64,000 nucleotides of DNA from Riptortus pedestris (GCA_019009955.1 CM032230.1:18775501-18839500); one strand, 5' to 3'. Positions 10,476 to 21,197 are shown, counted from the stretch's first letter. Program-made: numbers and translations. The notes: generated by a model from the sequence alone, not told the origin.

Positions 10476-11783
10476 GGGTGGGCCATAAAGTTGGACGGAT
10501 TTCAAAAACGCATTACCCGTGACAAGAACGCGGGAGAGGGGTGCGGGTAGCGGGGATGGGTAGCTTGGTTCTCGGAAATTCAGTCGCCATGGAGCGTTTC
10601 ACCGGTGAGCAACGTGCGTTCTGTGTAAAGGCGTATTACAAAAATGGCGATTCGTGCATTATTGCGCGGCGTCTATTTCGCTCGCATTTTAATTTACATG
10701 ATTTAAACCAATGTCCAAGTGATAGAGCGATCAGATCGTGGGTAAGAAAGAATGAGTCTTCGGGTTCGACATTAATTGAAAAACCTGCGGGACGTCCAAG
10801 GTCGGTAAGAACGGAGGAAAATGTAAGCGAAGTCGTGGCGTCCGTACGGCGTGATCCCCAACAGTCGTCCCGAAAGAGATCAGCTGAGCTCGCGATATCA
10901 AGAACATCATTAAGGCGTATTTTGACTAAAGATCTTAAATTACACTCTTATAAGCTACAATTAGTCCAGGAATTGAAACCAAATGACCACCATTTACGTC
11001 GTGCATTTGCCGAAACAATGTTAGAGCGATTTCAAAGTTTGAACAATATTCTCTTCTCGGATGAAGCTCATTTCCACTTATGTGGATTTGTCAATAAACA
11101 AAATTGTCGATATTGGGCCGAAGAAAATCCCCAATTAAAACATCAAAGACCTTTGCATTCGCTTAAAGTTACAGTTTGGGCAGCCATGTCGGCTCAAGGA
11201 ATCATCGGACCCCATTTTTTTTGATAATGAGCGAGGCCAGGCAATAACAGTAAATTCTGATCGATACACTGCAATGTTACGTAACTTTTTCTTTCCACAA
11301 CTGCCTAATTTTGAAGGCTACAACAGCAGAACTTGGTTTCAACAAGATGGCGCGACATCCCATACTTCCAATGAGTCTTTGGCAGTTGTTAACGAAGTGT
11401 TTAATGGAAAACTGATATCGCGTCGAGGGGACATTGCGTGGCCTCCCCGGAGCCCAGATCTCACGCCACTGGATTTTTTTCTCTGGGGGTACCTCAAGAG
11501 TCGCGTTTATGGCAATAAACCAACAACGATTGCCCAGCTCAAGGACAATATTCGCGAGGAAATGTCAGCTATCCCACGAGCGATGTGCCAGCGAGTCTTC
11601 ACAAATTTAAGGAAAAGATTGGAGGAGTGTGTACATCAAGAAGGCAAACATCTAAGCGACGTTATTTTTAAAAAATAAATTTCCCATTTGTTTACTTTAC
11701 AATAAATATACTTTTTCTTTCCGCAGCTTTGTAGTTTTTTTATATATTTTTTTATAATCCGTCCAACTTTATGGCCCACCCTG
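10473..11783 (+). mobile_element. DD41D mariner-type transposon, copy 1
   Basis: About 1.31 kb with inverted ends containing GGGTGGGCCATAAAGTTGGA and continuing CGGAT on both sides. The outermost bases differ slightly between the ends. It lies between TA tracts. It holds one transposase gene with a single frameshift. Both ends survive here, unlike copy 2. Confidence 0.9.
10589..11678 (+). pseudogene. DD41D Tc1/mariner transposase, one frameshift
   Basis: About 362 residues if read through one frameshift. The first ATG with homology is at 10589 (MERFTGEQRA); an in-frame upstream ATG at 10541 adds 16 residues. The N-terminal third is a helix-turn-helix of the DUF4817 type (CVKAYYKNGDS, then SDRAIRSWVRK). 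The catalytic part shows ILFSDEAHFHL (first Asp near residue 158), TWFQQDGATSHT, and PPRSPDLTPLDFFLWG. From the Asp of QQD to the Asp of PLD there are 41 intervening residues, which is DD41D spacing and points to the rosa-like group. An 8-T run at 11215-11222 replaces the 7-T run of copy 2 and shifts the frame, followed at once by a stop. The C-terminal part resumes by 11274. Confidence 0.88.
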
Positions 11784-11789
11784 TATATA

Positions 11790-12242
11790 CAGGACGGTCT
11801 CGATAATCGGAACACGTAGTTTGCATGACCTGATCGGATTATCAAATTGTTCGGATTAACAAAGGTATAATTTATAAATAAAAAAAAATCCAAAATAACG
11901 AAAATATGTATATTAAAAAGTAAAATTTTGGTTCTTTTAACGTTTTTGAAAATAATTGTATAAAGTTGTCTGAGTTTCTGATTTTTTTGACAAAGAATAC
12001 GCCTGGTCTCGCAAATTCCTTAAAAGTATCAGGCTTTCATAGCCGATATTGCATCCATTCGCCCACTCCAAGCAAGTATTAAAAGCCTTCAACGCGTTCC
12101 CATGACTTATCTAAAATAAAAAATAAAAGGAATGTAAAGAAATTTCCCTGTATAAACAATAATAATAATAATAATAACTCCCTCCCTTGTTCGGATTAGC
12201 GGGGGTTTCGGATTACCGGGGGTTCGGATTAACGAGACCGTC

Positions 12243-12245
<3 letters not shown>
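11790..12245. mobile_element. pogo/Tigger-like MITE, 456 bp
   Basis: Inverted ends begin CAGGACGGTCTCG and continue (A/T)TAATC(C/G)GAAC, the style of pogo/Tigger (jerky) elements. TA flanks both ends. The right end repeats CGGATTA three times. On the minus strand 12000-12110 reads like a scrap of transposase C-terminus (EWANG...LRNLRD). It lies about 6 bp from the DD41D end in the same TA tract. Confidence 0.75.
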
Positions 12246-12277
<32 letters not shown>

Positions 12278-12334
12278 TACACACACACACGTTATGAATG
12301 CAACCTCAGTAGCTGATTTCTCTCAAAATCTACT

Positions 12335-12538
12335 AAAAGCAATAGCGAGAAAATACCTCATCTGCAGAATTGAAGTTTGTATGAGAGTTACTAATGTGAT
12401 TTCGACAAATGTACTTCTGCATAAGAATACTGTCTTTATCACAAAATACTTAAAATGTACCTGAAGAAATGATTTTGCATTCACAACCATTTATGTTTCC
12501 ATATGATACAGCAAGGTAAGTCACGAGAATACTAAAAA
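12335..12538. other. spacer between two family H copies in arm 1
   Basis: About 204 bp of unique-looking DNA, mirrored at 15609-15812. Its presence in both arms shows that duplicated DNA includes non-repeat sequence. Confidence 0.7.
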
Positions 12539-12886
12539 GCCCGTCACGCAGGAGCTTCGTAAACTAAGCATATTTCCCACGTAAAGTTATGCAATAGAAA
12601 TCTCCATACGAGTGCCAAACAGTTATGGAAACGATCGAACTAACAAAAATAGAAGGGACAACAGCTCGTCCGTTACACTTAATAGAAATGCAAAAATCTC
12701 GGTTAATATTCAATATAGACAATAAATGTATATAACTATATTTATAGAAAAATTTAATTTGCAATTGGTTTAATACGTATAGTAAGGGAGATATTTCGAA
12801 ATACCCCTCCCCCCACCTCTAATTACGATTAAATGCCGAGTTTGGTGACGATTAAACAAAAATTTCGACCGCTTGAGTGTTAACAG

Positions 12887-12946
<60 letters not shown>
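12539..12946 (-). mobile_element. family H right half up to TA tract
   Basis: Begins GCCCGTCACGCAGGAGC with the right block reading toward a (CA)n(TA)n tract. Its left half is absent. Beyond the TA tract the left half of an oppositely oriented copy starts, marking the inversion junction. Confidence 0.85.
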
Positions 12947-12948
<2 letters not shown>

Positions 12949-13084
12949 CTTTATGTTTAGGGAAATCAGATATTGAGGTTGTACTCATGATGCGATTTTC
13001 GAATATTTTCTTCAATTGTCCATAGATCCAAATGAGAAGATAACAGATAACGAAAATGAGGTCCGTCCAGAAGTGTGTGTGAGT

Positions 13085-13875
13085 ATGTATATATAAAATT
13101 GCAACTTCTGTACATTTTTTTTCTCGATATTTCACGTTATGCTTTCGTGTATGTTTATTACCTTTTCTCGCAAAAAACGGCTGAACCGAATATTATGAAA
13201 CTTTGTACCTATATTACTACTGTACTCACCTTAGACTTTAGGTTATATACAACCTATAGCGGAAGTGAACAATTTTATTTGACACAATAGACTCAACCCT
13301 ACGAAAGAAAACTCGAAATGTGTATAGCACTAAGGCCGGCCTTCATTATAATAAGCCACACCAACATTTCTAGGGACGGGCAGGAGTACAGGTTGTAAGG
13401 GAGGCCTGAATTTAAAAATAGGGGTATTAAGGTTTTTTATTTGTTTTTCGAAAAACGTGCACATAACAAAAGCTGTTTACTTTGTTATTTAGAGTAACTT
13501 TTGTTTTATACATTTCCCCAGGAACAAAGTGTGGAGCAAATAATTTGCACAGAAATATTGATATCAACAATTCTTTACATCAACTACCAGGTACCTCACC
13601 TGGAAAAATTAACTGAAATCTATGTTAATATTTTGTCCTTAATAATTGAAATCTATGCATAATGCACAGGAGACGGGAAATATGACAATTTGGAGGACAG
13701 TGAAGTCTTAAATAAAAAATTAATTTTATTATTAACAAATGCCTACAACGGGTATAAACCCTAAACACTGGGAAGGGTATATGTCAAAATAGTGTGCAAA
13801 GTAAAGCCTTGCAAAAAAAATACAACACCATTCAGCCTCAAATCAATTCCCGTGCGAAGCCGGGTATCTGAGCTA

Positions 13876-13876
<1 letters not shown>
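13085..13876 (+). mobile_element. Helitron-type element, non-autonomous
   Basis: Starts near a TATATAAAATTGC phrase with CTTCTGTACA, carries GGCTGAACCGAATATTATGA, and ends with the hairpin CCCGTGCGAAGCCGGG followed after 9 bases by CTAG, then T. A hairpin then CTRR and insertion before T are the 3' signature of canonical Helitrons. The downstream flank is (TA)n. It encodes nothing. Confidence 0.8.
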
Positions 13877-13910
<34 letters not shown>

Positions 13911-13911
<1 letters not shown>

Positions 13912-15213
13912 GAGGTGTGACAATTAAGTAACGGGACTGTGCGTACGGCAGATGTCAGGCTTGTGTGTGGGAAATGGGGATGGATCATGATTGATCCTGT
14001 TTATAACTGCACAGAGTCCACTTGATCCCGTCTCTCTATCTAGTCTAGTTTAGTTTTAAATCTCGTTTGAGTAAGGCGTGTTGTTATTGCCGTGCCGGAA
14101 AAATGATCAGTTTAAAAATCGAGCAGCATATTAATTTGAAATTTCTGGTGAAATTGAGAAAACCTCCAAGTGAATGTTTTCAGTTATTGAAAAATGTGTT
14201 TGGTGACAACTGCATGTCACGTACTAGAGTTTTTGAATGGCACAAACGATTTTCTGAAGGCCGGGAAGAAGTTGAAGATGACGAATGGACTGGACGACCT
14301 GTGACGTCAAGAATTGAAGAAAACTTTAAGAAGATGAAATCGTGTGGAAAGACAGGCATTTGAGTCTTCGAATGATTTCAGATTTATCAAACATTGACAG
14401 AGAGATGAAGATCTTAAAATGACTAAAGTTTGTGCCAAAATGGTGCCAAAAAACCTGACGCCTGAACAAAAAGAGAACCGAGAAAACATCTGCATTGACA
14501 TCATGCAGCAATTGGCAGCAGATCCAGGGCTGCTGGAAAAAGTAGTCACATGTGACGAAACGTGGATTTTCCAATACGATCCCAAAACAAAGAGACAGTC
14601 CATGCACTGGAAGACTCAATCATTACCAAGAATGAAAAAAGCTCGATGAGCAAATCAAAACTGAAGGCCATGTTGATAGTTTTTTTCGATGTGAGGAGTG
14701 TCATTATGGTTGAATGGGTGCCAGAGGGTCAAACTGTAAACCAAAAATATTACATTGAGGTCCTGGAGAAAATGAGAGAAAGAGTGAGGAAGAAAAGACC
14801 AGACATGTGGAAAAACAATTCATGGATTTTGCACCAGGACAACGCACTCATTCAAAATGCGTTCTCGGTGAAGCGGTTTTTAGCGAAAAAGTCAATTCCA
14901 GTGCTTGAACATCCGCCGTATTCACCAAATCTGGCTCCCTGTGACTTCTACCTTTTTCCCAAAATAAAAAGTTCATTGAAAGGAACACGTTTTGAGTCAG
15001 TTGAAGATGTCAAGCAAAAAACGGCAGACTTGCTGAAGAGGCTGACACTTAATGAATGACATGCAGTACTGCTTTGAGCAGTGGAAAACTCGTATGCAGC
15101 GGTGTATAGATAGTGATGGGAAGTATGTTGAAGGGGATTAATAGTTATTTGTAATAAGTGTTCAATAAAGTATGTTTTTCAGATCAGTCCCGTTATTTAA
15201 TTGTCACACCTCG
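13911..15213 (+). mobile_element. DD34D mariner, about 1.3 kb
   Basis: Inverted ends of about 29 bp start CGAGGTGTGACAATTAAGTA on the left and read C at the A after GACAATTA-type positions with one mismatch on the right. TA lies at both flanks within (TA)n. It contains one decayed transposase. Confidence 0.92.
14103..15141 (+). pseudogene. mariner (DD34D) transposase, decayed
   Basis: The N-terminal part shows the mariner DNA-binding domain (LLKNVFGDNCMSRTRVFEWH, then EDDEWTGRPVTS). A deletion near 14340-14420 removes the linker before VCAKMVPKNLTPEQK. The catalytic half has VTCDETWIFQYDP, WILHQDNA, and HPPYSPNLAPCDFYLF; 34 residues separate the Asp of HQD from that of PCD. The usual HT after DNA(P) is changed (IQN), at least two frameshifts separate the parts, and the C-terminal FEQWKTRMQRC segment is in another frame. 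Inactive. Confidence 0.9.
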
Positions 15214-15219
15214 TATATA

Positions 15220-15283
<64 letters not shown>
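15214..15283. repeat. (TA)n microsatellite
   Basis: Nearly pure TA between the mariner and the right half of its family H host. It is also the inner boundary of inverted arm 2. Confidence 0.95.
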
Positions 15284-15288
<5 letters not shown>

Positions 15289-15841
15289 TGTTTAATCGTC
15301 ACCAAACTCGGCATTTAATCGTAATTAGAGGTGGGGGGAGGGGTATTTCGAAATATCTCCCTTACTATACGTATTAAACCAATTGCAAATTAACTTTTTC
15401 TATAAATATAGTTATATACATTTATTGTCTATATTGAATATTAACCGAGATTTTTGCATTTCTATTAAGTGTAACGGACGAGCTGTTGTCCCTTCTATTT
15501 TTGTTATTTAGGTCGTTTCCGTAACTGTTTGGCACTCGTATGGAGATTTCTATTGCATAACTTTACGTGGGAAATATGCTTAGTTTACGAAGCTCCTGCG
15601 TGACGGGCTTTTTAGTATTCTCGTGACTTACCTTGCTGTATCATATGGAAACATAAATGGTTGTGAATGCAAAATCATTTCTTCAGGTACATTTTAAGTA
15701 TTTTGTGATTAAGACAGTATTTTTATGCAGAAGTACATTTGTCGAAATCACATTAGTAACTCTCATACAAACTTCAATTCTGCAGATGAGGTATTTTCTC
15801 GCTATTGCTTTTAGTAGATTTTGAGAGAAATCAGCTACTAA

Positions 15842-16838
15842 TATCGCTCGTGGGATAGCTGACATTTTCTCGCGAATATTGTCCTTGAGCTGGGCAATCG
15901 TTGTTGGTTTATTGCCATAAACGCGACTCTTGAGGTACCCCCAGAGAAAAAAATCCAGTGGCGTGAGGTCTGGGCTCCGGGGAGGCCACGCAATGTCCTC
16001 TCGACGCGATATCAGTTTTCCATTAAACACTTCGTTAACAACTGCCAAAGACTCCATTGGAAGTATGGGATGTCGCGCCATCTTGTTGAAACCAAGTTCT
16101 GCTGTTGTAGCCTTCAAAATTAGGCAGTTGTGGAAAGAAAAAGTTACGTAACATTGCAGTGTATCGATCAGAATTTACTGTTATTGCCTGGCCTCGCTCA
16201 TTATCAAAAAAATGGTGTCCGATGATTCCTTGAGTCGACATGGCTGCCCAAACTGTAACTTTAAGCGAATGCAAAGGTCTTTGATGTTTTAATTGGGGAT
16301 TTTCTTCGGCCCGATATCGACAATTTTGTTTATTGACAAATCCACTTAAGTGGAAATGAGCTTCATCCGAGAAGAGAATATTGTTCAAACTTTGAAATCG
16401 CTCTAACATTGTTTCGGCAAATGCACGACGTAAATGGTGGTCATTTGGTTTCAATTCCTGGACTAATTGTAGCTTATAAGAGTGTAATTTAAGATCTTTA
16501 GTCAAAATACGCCTTAATGATGTTCTTGATATGGTGAGCTCAGCTGATCTCTTTCGGGACGACTGTTGGGGATCACGCCGTACGGACGCCACGACTTCGC
16601 TTACATTTTCCTCCGTTCTTACCGACCTTGGACGTCCCGCAGGTTTTTCACTTAATGTCGAACCCGAAGACTCATTCTTTCTTACCCACGATCTGATCGC
16701 TCTATCACTTGGACATTGGTTTAAATCATGTAAATTAAAATGCGAGCGAAATAGACGCCGCGCAATAATGCACGAATCGCCATTTTTGTAATACGCCTTT
16801 ACACAGAACGCACGTTGCTCACCGGTGAAACGCTCCAT
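15842..16838 (-). pseudogene. DD41D transposase, copy 2, frameshifted and truncated
   Basis: Very close to copy 1 at protein level (about a dozen substitutions). The T run that breaks copy 1 is intact here, so the frame is open past GIIGHHFFDNERG. An extra G near 16054 breaks the frame just after TSN. The C-terminus stops after MSAIPRAI and runs into unrelated arm DNA. It retains SDEAHFHL and QQDGATSHT. The two copies are thus broken at different places. Confidence 0.88.
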
Positions 16839-16951
16839 GGCGACTGAATTTCCGAGAACCAAGCTACCTATCCCCGCTACCCGCACCCCTCTCCCGCGTT
16901 CCTGTCACGGGTAATGCGTTTTTGAAATCCGTCCAACTTTATGGCCCACCC

Positions 16952-16954
<3 letters not shown>
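15842..16954 (-). mobile_element. DD41D transposon, copy 2, 3'-truncated
   Basis: The outer end at 16951-16954 reads CACGGGTGGGCCATAAAG on the minus strand. The other end is removed by the arm 2 deletion, so this copy has only one terminal repeat and could not move by itself. Confidence 0.9.
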
Positions 16955-17010
<56 letters not shown>

Positions 17011-17497
17011 ACGCTCTAGCGGTCGCAATTTCTTTTTCTGGTCTATGGCAAGCTATATTTAATCGTTTTATATAAAAATAAAGATGAATTTCATAATCGG
17101 CTAAAATTGGTCCGGTTAGGAGGAAAGTAATTTTGAAAATTCGAAATATCCCCGTTATACGTCCCACTGAAATTTTCCATAAAACCAATCATATTACATT
17201 TGTAATGTTTGTTCAATCTCTTGATTACTAACAGAGATATATGCATTTTTTAGTTTCCGGCTTTCAGTAACCCCTACTCCTACTCATGTCATATTAACAA
17301 TAAGCTGTTATTTTTTCAAACCTAAATACCAAATATTGTTCTCATGGACCTTTTACGTTTTGGGATACACGTATATAAATGACACACGTAGGAAATCTGG
17401 TTAGTTAATGCAGCCCCTGCGTGACGGATTTTTTTAATTCTATATAAACAATCTTGTTTATTAACGTATTTTCTGAAATTTTTAACCTGCCCCTTTT

Positions 17498-17963
17498 AGC
17501 AGATTTGCCTCAAGGGAAATCAGCTATTGAGGTCGTACTCTTGATGTGATTTTCGACAATTTTCTTCAAATGTCCATCGATCCTACCTAGGAGATGACGA
17601 AAATGAGGTCCGTTCAAAATTTTTTATATATATATATATATTTATTTGTCTGTTGTCTAGCGGTCGCAATTTTTGTTTGATCGTTACCAAACTCTATATT
17701 TAAACGTTTTGTGCAAAAAGACAGACCAAGTTCGTTAATGGCTGTGAAATCGGACCAGTGGGAGAGGGGGGAATTTCGAATATTATAAATATTGTTCTAT
17801 ACTTTTTTTCTCTATCTTGAATATAAACCGAGATATTTGCATTTTAGCAGATTTCCCTTAAGGGAAATCAGCTATTGAGGTCGTACTGATGACGCGATTT
17901 TCGAAAATTTTCTTCAAATGTCCATCGATCCTACCCAGGAGATGATGAAAATGAGGTCCGTTC

Positions 17964-18019
<56 letters not shown>

Positions 18020-18835
18020 CTGTTAACGCTCTAGCGGTCTCAATTTTTGTTTGATCGTTACGAAACTCGATATTTAACCGTTTTATGTAAAAAGACAGAT
18101 CAAGTTCGTTAATGGCTGAAATCGGACCAGAGTGAGGGGGGGGGGTAGACCTCTACCCACCTGTGGTTTTCGAAAATTCAAAATATCTCCGTTATTATGC
18201 ATCGGATCGAAAAATTGTATAGAACCAATCCTATTGCAAATTAAATGTACTATAAATATTGTTATATACGTTTATTCTCTATCTTGAATATTAACCGAGA
18301 TATTTGCATTTTTATGAATTCTGTGATCGGGTATAGTTTGGATTACGTCGGCCATCTTCGTCATTTTTCGGCTCAGACGGAAGCTTCTTCTTACCTGTCG
18401 TTTTTAAGCTTACCTTACCTTCGTTACTTTGTGAGATTTATGCAAATACGTTCATCCGCCCCCCCTTCTTTAGTTTTTGGACTACTATAATTTGAGTTAT
18501 TAAAATATAAATTATTCTTACAATTCAGAAGCCGTTTCAGTTGGGAATTTATTTTAATTAACTGAAAGATTTCTCATTATCTAATCACGGTGGTATTGTG
18601 TTTCCAGTGTGCAGATTTCTCTATTGTAAAACTTCACGGGGGAAATCTACTTAGTTTACGCAGCCCCTGCGTGACGGACCTTTTTTAAAATTTGGGCCGA
18701 TAACGGATGACTAAATTTCCCGCCAAAAGCTATTTCGGCCCCTTGCCGTAACTGTTCGGCTCGTATGGAGATTTCTATATTGGATAACTTCACGTGGGAA
18801 ATCTGCTTAGTTTACCCAGCCCCTGCGTGACGGAC
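17498..18835 (+). mobile_element. family H element interrupted by another family H copy
   Basis: The outer copy runs 17498-17845 and 18681-18835. Its right part (GGGCCGATAACGG, ATGGAGATTTC, hairpin, GACGGAC) resumes directly after the inner copy. The uninterrupted copy at 56.9 kb shows the expected join. Confidence 0.93.
17846..18680 (+). mobile_element. family H element, full length, nested
   Basis: Starts AGCAGATTTCCC after TTTT and ends GACGGACC before TTTTTT. It has a complete palindromic 5' end, a TA tract at 17970-18015, a G run and a perfect 3' hairpin. As a clean insertion in a relative it is the best guide to the mobile unit. Confidence 0.95.
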
Positions 18836-19433
18836 TTTTTATATAGTGAGGTAAATTTGAACGTTGAAAATTAAAGCTCTAACATGTTTATTGAATTATT
18901 AATATTATTATCATATTCTCCATTTCTATATAAAATAAAGAACGGGACTTTTAGTAAGACTAGAAACTAAAAAGTACGAGTGACAATGTTTGAGCTACGA
19001 AAAAAATGCCGAAATCAACAATTTTTGATCATCTATTTTTTGGCAGGATTGGTTCTCGTTCATTTATCCGAATCATAACAGTAATATTTTCGTATCCCCT
19101 CTGAACCCTGTGAATTCAGCCAATAACAAATATGATCTTTAGTATTGGCTATTACTGTTAAATATGTAGTATGATATAAATCAATTAAAAATTCTCGATG
19201 TATGATCATAAAATCTTAATTCATGACGTCACCACGATTATCCATGTATTTCGCATAATTATCACAGGAATTATAAATCTATTCTAAGAATGTTTGGTAT
19301 TAATAATATCATTAATATTATATTAATAATAAGTTAATAGTGGTTCATGATAAAGCGTTTATTGTTAAAATGACATAAGTAGGATTGGGATTAAAAACTT
19401 GTAAGATCCAAATAAGTCGGTTAATATTCATAT
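18836..19433. other. AT-rich stretch with old family H scraps
   Basis: Minus-strand phrases of the right block and right-end module are seen at about 19010-19170 and 19330-19430. No gene. Confidence 0.45.
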
Positions 19434-19674
19434 GGGCCTCAGGTTAGCATTGCGAGTTAAAGCGATGACCTTAATCTCAGATGGCAAACCTAGAGTGGCG
19501 AGTTCGATTCTCGCCTTGGGAAGGGAAATCTTTTAGTGACGAAATTCATTAAATAACATCCTAAGTCCTGGCTAGAAAGGATGTTAACCTTTAGATGACC
19601 GTTCCCAAGTAGGCTTAGTTTCGAAAAGCCGAAGTCCGTCATGCAGGGGCTGCGTAAACTAAGCAGATTTGGGT

Positions 19675-20370
19675 CTTTTTTACTTAACACATGCCAGTGA
19701 TTTCACTCATTATTATATCAATAACAGTGAAGATTTTTTGTTAACAATTGTTTATTTAAATATAACCAAGGTTTCTAGTAAACATGAATATAACCATAAA
19801 TGAAATTAATAACATTTTTCATTGTGGAGGCCAATAGTTTCTCATTGATTCCAATATACATTCAAAAATGTCCCTATTTTCATATCTTCTCCTATATATA
19901 AATTCACAAAGATATGAATCAAACAAAGTTCTTCTAGTTCCACATTCGTTTTTGTTTCTTACAAAATTTTGTAGTTGCGTATCCATTTGCCCATGCGTAT
20001 ATGAATAGTAAACATTTCCTTAATGAAATTTTACAATGTTTAAACCATGTACCATTAAGCGCAGCAACGTATTGCCTACAACTTCTCATATTGCATTGAT
20101 AAAATGGCGATCTAGTTTTGCTGAAATAAATCTTCATATAATGTCCTTTTTTACACTTTCTCTTTCTGTGAAGTACTCCATACTTCTGTAAATATTGAAA
20201 AGCTTTTTCTTCGGAATAGATCAACTTATTAAGTTTTAAAAGATTCATAATAAAAAATAAACACTCCCTAAACTTTTAACCTGAAAGTATACTGAAGATA
20301 AATGATCACATGGTAGTAGGCGTATCTAATATCAAATGATATGTTATCGTGATCACCTTTTACTTAGAAA
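19675..20370 (-). mobile_element. Merlin-like remnant
   Basis: This interval interrupts the family H copy between GCAGATTT and CTCGTGAAGTTT. It contains the two ends of a Merlin/ISXO2-like transposase. Clear terminal repeats were not found by eye. Confidence 0.55.
19826..20248 (-). pseudogene. Merlin/ISXO2-like transposase with deleted core
   Basis: The N-terminal part has a zinc-ribbon pattern (KCKKGHYM, then YQCNMRSCRQY) and the segment LNGTWF...KISLRKCLLFIYAWANG, typical of ISXO2-like (IS1595) transposases. Directly after ATTKFCKK the frame shifts to KNECGTRRTLFDSYLCEFIY, which is the C-terminal end of the same family. The DDE core between them is missing. The ECGTRR stretch matches the fragment at 6.5 kb. 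Confidence 0.7.
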
Positions 20371-20593
20371 ATTACCTCGTGAAGTTTAGTAATTGATAAA
20401 TCTACATTCTGCTAACACAACATCACCGTGAATATTAAGTGAATAAATACAAACGGGAATAAGAAATGTTTCAGTCAATTTCAATAACTTGCCGACAGGA
20501 AGCGTTTGAAATGTAAACAAAGAGATCTGCCTTCCTCACACAGGAAAGAAAAATAACTATTGTTGTCCAAGAAATAAACAAGGGGGGGGGCAT

Positions 20594-21197
20594 CAACAAA
20601 TAGTTATTTTCATTACTAGGACGCAAAGTGGGCGTATTCGTTGCGAGCACCGAAAGCCACTTTTCGTACGTGTAATGAAAATTACTTTTCATTATACTGC
20701 TTAAACATAGTAAAAAATAAAATATCCATTTCAGTTATAATTGATTCATTTTTATAAAGTAACACAAATCAAATTTAGGCAGCTGTTACATATTAAAATT
20801 TATATTAATTGAACAATTGTTATTATTAGATATATTTAGACATTTATTGGGTAATGTTTTTTCGATTCCTGATTAAGTTCGGTTTGCCATACATACATTC
20901 TACAAATTCAGGATCATCTCTAAAAAGGTCGTCTACCGTGAAATAGTCTTCATTTTCTTGAACAGCAACATTATGATAATTTTTGGGTAAATTTACTGAC
21001 TCGCTGGCTTCCGTTCTTGGGTTAAATCGCTCAATAACATAAGATAACCAAGAGTAAGTTTTCCAAAACATCTGTTTTACTTTGCTGCCTAGGACGGAAA
21101 AATATAACATCTGTTTTACTTTGCGTCCTAGGACGGAAAATAGCTACTTTGCGTACTCAAACTGGATATTGAAATCATGCTTTTCGTGCAGTATAAT
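20594..21197. mobile_element. unidentified insertion, about 0.6 kb
   Basis: It splits the family H right block between CATCA and AACGTATTTGC. Both ends contain TTTTCATTA-type phrases near GACGCAAAGT, and ACATCTGTTTTACTTTGC is tandemly repeated at about 21069-21140. The minus-strand frame 20844-21110 (88 residues) has an acidic segment (EDYFTVDDLFRDDPEF) that I cannot assign. Confidence 0.5.

Larger units (their letters stand above)
10032..12334 (-). mobile_element. family H element hosting two DNA transposons
   Basis: The right block occupies 10032-10420; the (TA)n tract holds a DD41D element (10473-11783) and a pogo-like MITE (11790-12245); the left tip lies at 12300-12334 (GTAGCTGATTTC...). 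The 3' hairpin was lost at the arm boundary. The arrangement repeats in inverted form at 15813-17428. Confidence 0.8.
10032..12946 (+). repeat. large inverted repeat, arm 1
   Basis: Matches 15284-17395 in reverse complement at high identity, as far as can be judged by eye. It spans a family H copy with its nested DD41D element and part of a second family H copy. Arm 2 lacks the segment equal to about 11585-12306, including the DD41D 3' end and the whole pogo-like MITE. The inner boundary falls in a (TA)n tract and the outer one in the family H subterminal repeat. Confidence 0.88.
12957..15608 (+). mobile_element. family H element split by Helitron and mariner
   Basis: The left block lies at 12957-13075 and the right block with hairpin and GACGGGC at 15284-15608. 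A Helitron (13085-13876) and a DD34D mariner (13911-15213) lie between them, in the place of the central TA tract. Confidence 0.8.
15284..17395 (-). repeat. large inverted repeat, arm 2
   Basis: Reverse complement of arm 1 with one deletion of about 0.7 kb, joined near 15840. Transposase differences between arms are few, so the duplication is fairly young compared with most repeats here. Confidence 0.88.
15813..17428 (+). mobile_element. family H element hosting DD41D copy 2
   Basis: The left tip AGTAGATTTTGAG is at 15813, the DD41D remnant at 15842-16954, (TA)n to about 17008, then the right block and hairpin TGCAGCCCCTGC with GACGGA. This copy keeps the 3' hairpin that arm 1 lost. Confidence 0.85.

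Noticed and set aside
17846..18680. Family H as solo LTRs or as TIR transposons
   Set aside because: The two ends are not direct repeats. The inverted 12-mer is subterminal on one side with a hairpin beyond it, and no target duplication is seen.
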